Assembly (NCBI GenBank): GCA_003696875.1
Contig: RFHL01001311.1
Coordinates: forward strand, 1 to 10,149
Origin: Bacteroidota bacterium
GTDB lineage: Bacteria; Bacteroidota; Bacteroidia; J057
Direction of reading: 5' to 3'
Length of the DNA stretch: 10,149 nucleotides
Part shown: positions 6,974-10,149 of the stretch, piece by piece
Layout: the number at the start of each line of letters is the position of its first letter
Numbering within the stretch: position 1 is the stretch's first letter
Position numbers and translations under genes: made by a program
Notes under the pieces: generated by a model
What the model was told of the DNA's origin: nothing
The model's database searches: none
What the model saw: the letters and a program-made list of their open reading frames with translations, nothing else

Positions 6974-8233
6974 TTAGCGGCCTAGTTTCTCCAGCGCCGC
7001 CTGCATCCGTGCCAGAATCCCGGGGATCTCTGCCTCCGCCACTGTCCCCACCGACAGCCGGAACCAGGGGCTGTCATCCGGCAACCCAAAGGCGTAGAAG
7101 GGGACCAGGGCCACTGAGGCCTCATGCAGCAGATAGGAATAGATGTCTCGCCCATTCTGCAGCAGGCTGCCATTGGGGGTCCGGTATCCGGCCAGGTCGA
7201 TCTTGACCGTCAGGTAGAGCGCCGCCTGCGGCGGGATGACATCCACGGGCAGGCCCTGGGTTTCCATCTGCTGCAAACCCGTAAAGAAGGCCTCCAGCCT
7301 TCGGCTGAGGCCTTCCCGGATGCCCGACAGGTAGGTGTCGACGGCTTGCAGGTCGTCCAGAAAGGCCGCCGAGGCGAGTTGCTCGGGCCGGGCCGCCCAG
7401 GCGCCGGCGTGCGCCAGCAGGGAGCGCATCTTGGCGATGACCCCATCCGGCCCAAAGGCCCAGCCCACCCGCACCCCGGTAGCGGCAAAGGCCTTGGACA
7501 TACCGTCGATGTAGAGAGTGTAGGGCTGCATCTCCGGGAAGAGGGACACCGGATCCACATGCACCGTGTCGCCGTAGGTCAGAGCCCCATAGATCTGGTC
7601 AAAGAGCACATAGAGCGGCTTAGCGTCTGGGCCGCGACGAGCGTTTTCGGCCAACACCAGCTCGCAGATGCCAGCCAGTTGATTTCGCTCAAAAACCGTC
7701 CCCGCCGGATTAAGCGGAGAACAGAGGGCGAGCAGACCCGCTTCTTGGAGATGGGGGGCCACCTGTTCAGGGGTAGGGAGAAAATTGTCCGCCGGATCTG
7801 TGGCAAGGGCGACATGGCTTCCCTGGGCAATGTGGGTATAAAAATTGTTGTTCCAGGAGGGCACCGGGTAGATGACCTTCTCGCCCGGATTGATGAGGGT
7901 AAGGTAGGCGGCAAAAATCAGGGGACGCGCGCCGGAAGCCACGAGGAAAGCCTCCGGGGAATAGTCGAGTCCCTGCCGGCGGCGGGTGTAGGCCGCCGCC
8001 GCGGCCCGCAGCTCAGGCATGCCGTTGGAGGCGGGATACTGCGTCTCCCCGGCCGCGTAGGCGGCCGCGATGGCTTCCCGCAGGGGCCCTGGAATCGGAA
8101 ACAGCTGTGGATCAAAATCCCCGATGGTCAGGTTATAGACCTGATGACCGGCCCGCAGCCGGGCCTTGATTTCCTCGGCCAGGGCCAGAATCTGGGAACC
8201 GGCCAGCCCGGAGGCCATATGATTGACGTGCAT
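6974..8233 (-). CDS. PLP-dependent class I/II aminotransferase
   Basis: Predicted cytosolic fold-type I pyridoxal-phosphate aminotransferase, 419 aa, the normal length for aspartate/aromatic-type enzymes. Visible residues are YNLTIGDFDP (33-42), the phosphate-site segment ASGAR (99-103), Trp127 for ring stacking, SPLNPAG (172-178) with Asn175, FDQIY (211-215) with Asp212 and Tyr215, the Schiff-base lysine in DGMSKAF (Lys247), GVRVGW with Arg255, and the substrate carboxylate arginine in WFRLSVG (Arg392). All key positions are intact, so it should be active. The amino-acid substrate cannot be fixed; aspartate, aromatic or branched-chain donors are all possible. The ATG at 8233 gives a start (MHVNHMASGLAGSQI) close in length to relatives; ATG 8218 is an alternative. 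No Shine-Dalgarno is seen. It is divergent from the rhamnosidase gene and has its own candidate promoter. Confidence 0.95.
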   Translation of the reverse strand: MHVNHMASGLAGSQILALAEEIKARLRAGHQVYNLTIGDFDPQLFPIPGPLREAIAAAYAAGETQYPASNGMPELRAAAAAYTRRRQGLDYSPEAFLVASGARPLIFAAYLTLINPGEKVIYPVPSWNNNFYTHIAQGSHVALATDPADNFLPTPEQVAPHLQEAGLLALCSPLNPAGTVFERNQLAGICELVLAENARRGPDAKPLYVLFDQIYGALTYGDTVHVDPVSLFPEMQPYTLYIDGMSKAFAATGVRVGWAFGPDGVIAKMRSLLAHAGAWAARPEQLASAAFLDDLQAVDTYLSGIREGLSRRLEAFFTGLQQMETQGLPVDVIPPQAALYLTVKIDLAGYRTPNGSLLQNGRDIYSYLLHEASVALVPFYAFGLPDDSPWFRLSVGTVAEAEIPGILARMQAALEKLGR

Positions 8234-8289
8234 CGTGTGATGAGGGTTAAGCGAACAGACGGGCGAGCCCCTTTACCGGGCTGGCCAAT

Positions 8290-8316
8290 CCCAAATCCCG
8301 AAAGCTACGATTTGGG
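8290..8316. repeat. 8-bp perfect inverted repeat over the aminotransferase promoter
   Basis: CCCAAATC (8290-8297), an 11-nt spacer and GATTTGGG (8309-8316) form a perfect dyad. The spacer holds the candidate minus-strand -7 element (8300-8307), so a protein bound at the dyad would cover the promoter. The site lies in the 162-bp gap between two divergent genes and could affect both. There is no T tract after it on either strand, which argues against a terminator. Confidence 0.6.
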
Positions 8317-8331
8317 TGGGAAAGGGACAAG
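8300..8331 (-). promoter_or_regulatory. Candidate promoter of the aminotransferase gene
   Basis: On the minus strand CTTG (8328-8331), a 20-bp spacer and TAGCTTTC (8300-8307) match the Bacteroidota TTG/TAnnTTTG promoter pattern with one difference in the -7 box. The predicted leader to the start codon at 8233 is about 60 nt. It is centred inside the inverted repeat described at 8290-8316. Confidence 0.42.
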
Positions 8332-8381
8332 CATGAAAAAGCTCCCGCATGGTACCGGACGCCGCTTTTCCCGTGTAGGCC

Positions 8382-8388
8382 TATTTTG
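8382..8388 (+). promoter_or_regulatory. Candidate -7 element of the rhamnosidase gene
   Basis: TATTTTG matches a one-base-shortened Bacteroidota -7 box (TAnnTTG) and lies seven bases before the ATG at 8396, with a run of A's between. No convincing -33 TTG is found at the usual spacing. The closeness to the start would give an almost leaderless message; alternatively the A-rich stretch may simply be the translation-initiation region. Confidence 0.22.
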
Positions 8389-8395
8389 AAAAAAA

Positions 8396-10149
8396 ATGCC
8401 CATGATCCGCCTGCTTCTCCTCTGGCCATGGCTGCTGCTGGCGACCAGCCTGTCGGCCCAGCTGCTGCCGCCCCGATTTGTCTGGACCGATGCCAGCGGC
8501 GAAGGCCGCTTGCAGAGTGCTTTTTTTCGCTATGAACTGGAGCTGCCGTCGGCCCCCGATTCAGCCGTCATCGAGCTCTTTGCCGACTCCCGCTACCACC
8601 TCCGTGTCAATGGAGAATTTGTCGCCTTCGGGCCTGCCCGCCACTATCCGGCGCATCCCACCTACGACCGCCACGACTTGCGGCCCTACTTGCGGCCTGG
8701 CCCCAATGTGATCGCAGTACAAGTTCTTTCCAATGGCACCCACAGCTACCAGCTGCGGCGGCAGCCTGCCGCCTTCATCGCCTGGGGCAAGGTGACGGCC
8801 GGGGGCCTTACCTACGACCTGCGCACGCCAGGCGACTGGCAGGCCCGGCCGGTCCGCGGCCTCGACCCCGAGGCTGTGCGCATGACCTTTGCTCTGCCGG
8901 CCATGGAGGTCTACGACGCCCGGCAGGACCCGCAGGACTGGGCCCTGCCAGGCTTTGATGCGTCAGACTGGACGCCGCCGGTCCGGCTGGACCGGCAGGG
9001 GGCCTGGGGCAACCTGCGGCCGCGCACCATCCCGCCCCTCACCCGCGATCTGTATCGGCCCTATGCCCTCGCCGGGGCCTACCCCCTGGACGACAGCCGG
9101 CAGATCTGGAGTTTTCGGGTCAAAGTACCCGACCAGTCCGGCGCCGAGTTCCGGACCGGCCGGCAGTTGCTGGGCTACACCTGGATTCATTCTCCCCGCA
9201 AGCAAGAGGTCGAGGTGGGTATCTGGTGGGGCGAACACTTCCTGAATGGCGAAGGGCCCCTCCCGCAGGCGGCTCGACCGGGAGAAGAAGGCTACCGGCA
9301 ATGGGCAACCTTGAGGCTAAAAAAAGGCTGGAACGCCTTTCAGGTGCGACGCAAGTCGTTCTGGGGCAAGTGGGACTTTTACCTCTCTGCCCCGCGGGCG
9401 GCGGGGCTGAGCCTCTCACCCGATCAGCGACTGGGCGACAGCCTCTGCTTCCGGACGCTGGGGCCGCTGCCCGAGTTGGCACAGGATGCCGAGATCGAGG
9501 CCCTGGCCTTGCCCTTCGAGCCGGCAGCGGTGGCGGCGACCTGGGCTGCCGCCTGGCAGGACCAGCCCCTGCGGCCGGTGGGCGTCAATCCCGCCACGGA
9601 CCTGGCCTGGCAGGATTACGGCCCTGTGTTCCCCGTGTCGACCGGGCAGGTCGACAGCCTGACGGTTCCGGACGGCAGCGCCCTGGTCTTTGATTTTCGC
9701 TACAAAAAACTTGCCCGGGTGCTCATCGACTACGAAGCTCCGGCAGGGACCGTGATCGATGTGGGGTTCGCGGAGGACACCCTGGCCGGGCGGCCGTGGA
9801 TGCTCAAGCGCAATGGGCTGTACATGGCCCATCGCCACATCGCGGCCGGTGGCCGCGGGCGCTTGGAGACCTTTCGGCCCTACGGCTTCCGCTTCTTACA
9901 GGTCCATATCCGGGAGAGCGAGGGAGAAGCGGTCAAAATCCACCGGGTACGGGCCATGCAGCACGTCTATCCCCTGCGGCAGGAGGGGGATTTTGCCTGC
10001 TCGGACCCCATGTTCAATGCCATCTGGGACCTCGGCTGGCGCACCCTACAGGTGTGTGCCGAGGACAGCTATACCGATACCCCCTTTCGGGAGCGGGGGC
10101 TCTATGCCGGCGACATGCTGCCGCAGATGGCGATCACCCTGGTCGCCAG
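8396..10149 (+). CDS. Alpha-L-rhamnosidase-like glycoside hydrolase (GH78 type), 5' part
   Basis: The frame is open from ATG 8396 to the window end (584 codons plus two bases), so the C-terminal part is missing. Residues 1-21 form a Sec signal peptide (MPMIRLLLLWPWLLLATSLSA, cleaved before Gln22), indicating export. Residues about 60-115 are a GH2-like sugar-binding beta-sandwich (VNGEFVAFGPARHY at 71-84). A second beta-sandwich region follows (about 240-340), then a rhamnosidase N-domain-like segment (LVFDFRYKKLARVLIDYE from 430; FRPYGFRFLQV at 493-503). The catalytic (alpha/alpha)6 domain begins with DTPFRERGLYAGD (561-573). Asp561, Glu566 and Asp573 have the same spacing as the acidic residues I recall for Bacillus sp. 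GL1 RhaB (Asp567, Glu572, Asp579), Glu566 being the likely general acid. Release of terminal alpha-L-rhamnose from glycans is the probable role. The ATG at 8402 is an alternative start that would keep the signal peptide. Confidence 0.9.
   Translation, partial: MPMIRLLLLWPWLLLATSLSAQLLPPRFVWTDASGEGRLQSAFFRYELELPSAPDSAVIELFADSRYHLRVNGEFVAFGPARHYPAHPTYDRHDLRPYLRPGPNVIAVQVLSNGTHSYQLRRQPAAFIAWGKVTAGGLTYDLRTPGDWQARPVRGLDPEAVRMTFALPAMEVYDARQDPQDWALPGFDASDWTPPVRLDRQGAWGNLRPRTIPPLTRDLYRPYALAGAYPLDDSRQIWSFRVKVPDQSGAEFRTGRQLLGYTWIHSPRKQEVEVGIWWGEHFLNGEGPLPQAARPGEEGYRQWATLRLKKGWNAFQVRRKSFWGKWDFYLSAPRAAGLSLSPDQRLGDSLCFRTLGPLPELAQDAEIEALALPFEPAAVAATWAAAWQDQPLRPVGVNPATDLAWQDYGPVFPVSTGQVDSLTVPDGSALVFDFRYKKLARVLIDYEAPAGTVIDVGFAEDTLAGRPWMLKRNGLYMAHRHIAAGGRGRLETFRPYGFRFLQVHIRESEGEAVKIHRVRAMQHVYPLRQEGDFACSDPMFNAIWDLGWRTLQVCAEDSYTDTPFRERGLYAGDMLPQMAITLVA

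Noticed and set aside
7124..8389. Long plus-strand open frame (421 codons) opposite the aminotransferase
   Set aside because: It is antisense to a gene with complete PLP-enzyme motifs, has no recognisable domain of its own, and long antisense frames are expected at this GC content.

Overview
The window looks like chromosomal DNA of a GC-rich member of the Bacteroidota, possibly a Saprospiria/Lewinella-type marine degrader; the taxonomic placement is inference. The support is: a Tat-leader Gfo/Idh/MocA oxidoreductase, a DUF4838-plus-discoidin lipoprotein and a secreted GH78-like rhamnosidase; starts without Shine-Dalgarno sequences; and AT-rich TAnnTTG or TAnnTTTC elements upstream of genes, resembling the Bacteroidota -7 box (TAnnTTTG). 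No tRNA, rRNA, CRISPR array, transposase or phage gene is visible.

Layout. 1-186: non-coding flank with a 14-bp tandem repeat and weak hairpins. 187-1698 (-): Tat-exported Gfo/Idh/MocA oxidoreductase. 1699-1968: AT-rich intergenic stretch with three copies (two direct, one inverted) of a 14-15 bp motif. 1969-3384 (+): AAA ATPase of the ATPase_2/DUF234 type with a C-terminal PD-(D/E)XK-like motif, visibly less GC-rich than its neighbours. 3438-5636 (-): DUF4838 lipoprotein gene interrupted by one in-frame TAG at 5358-5360; the frame and homology continue on both sides. 5637-5860: divergent promoter region. 5861-6832 (+): metallophosphoesterase-like lipoprotein with unusual metal motifs. 6833-6973: short convergent gap. 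6974-8233 (-): PLP-dependent class I/II aminotransferase. 8234-8395: divergent promoter region with a perfect dyad over a candidate -7 box. 8396 to the window end (+): 5' part of an alpha-L-rhamnosidase-like gene, cut by the window edge just after its catalytic acidic motif.

The genes are mostly monocistronic and alternate in strand, so this is not an operon. Three products (the oxidoreductase, the DUF4838 protein and the rhamnosidase) fit periplasmic or surface processing of complex, perhaps rhamnose/uronate-containing, glycans; that link is inference from family membership. The ATPase looks like an inserted accessory gene. I found no clear new multi-gene system. The most notable observations are the single nonsense codon in the DUF4838 gene, the repeat cluster in front of the ATPase, the degenerate metal-binding motifs of the phosphoesterase, and dyads overlapping two candidate promoters.
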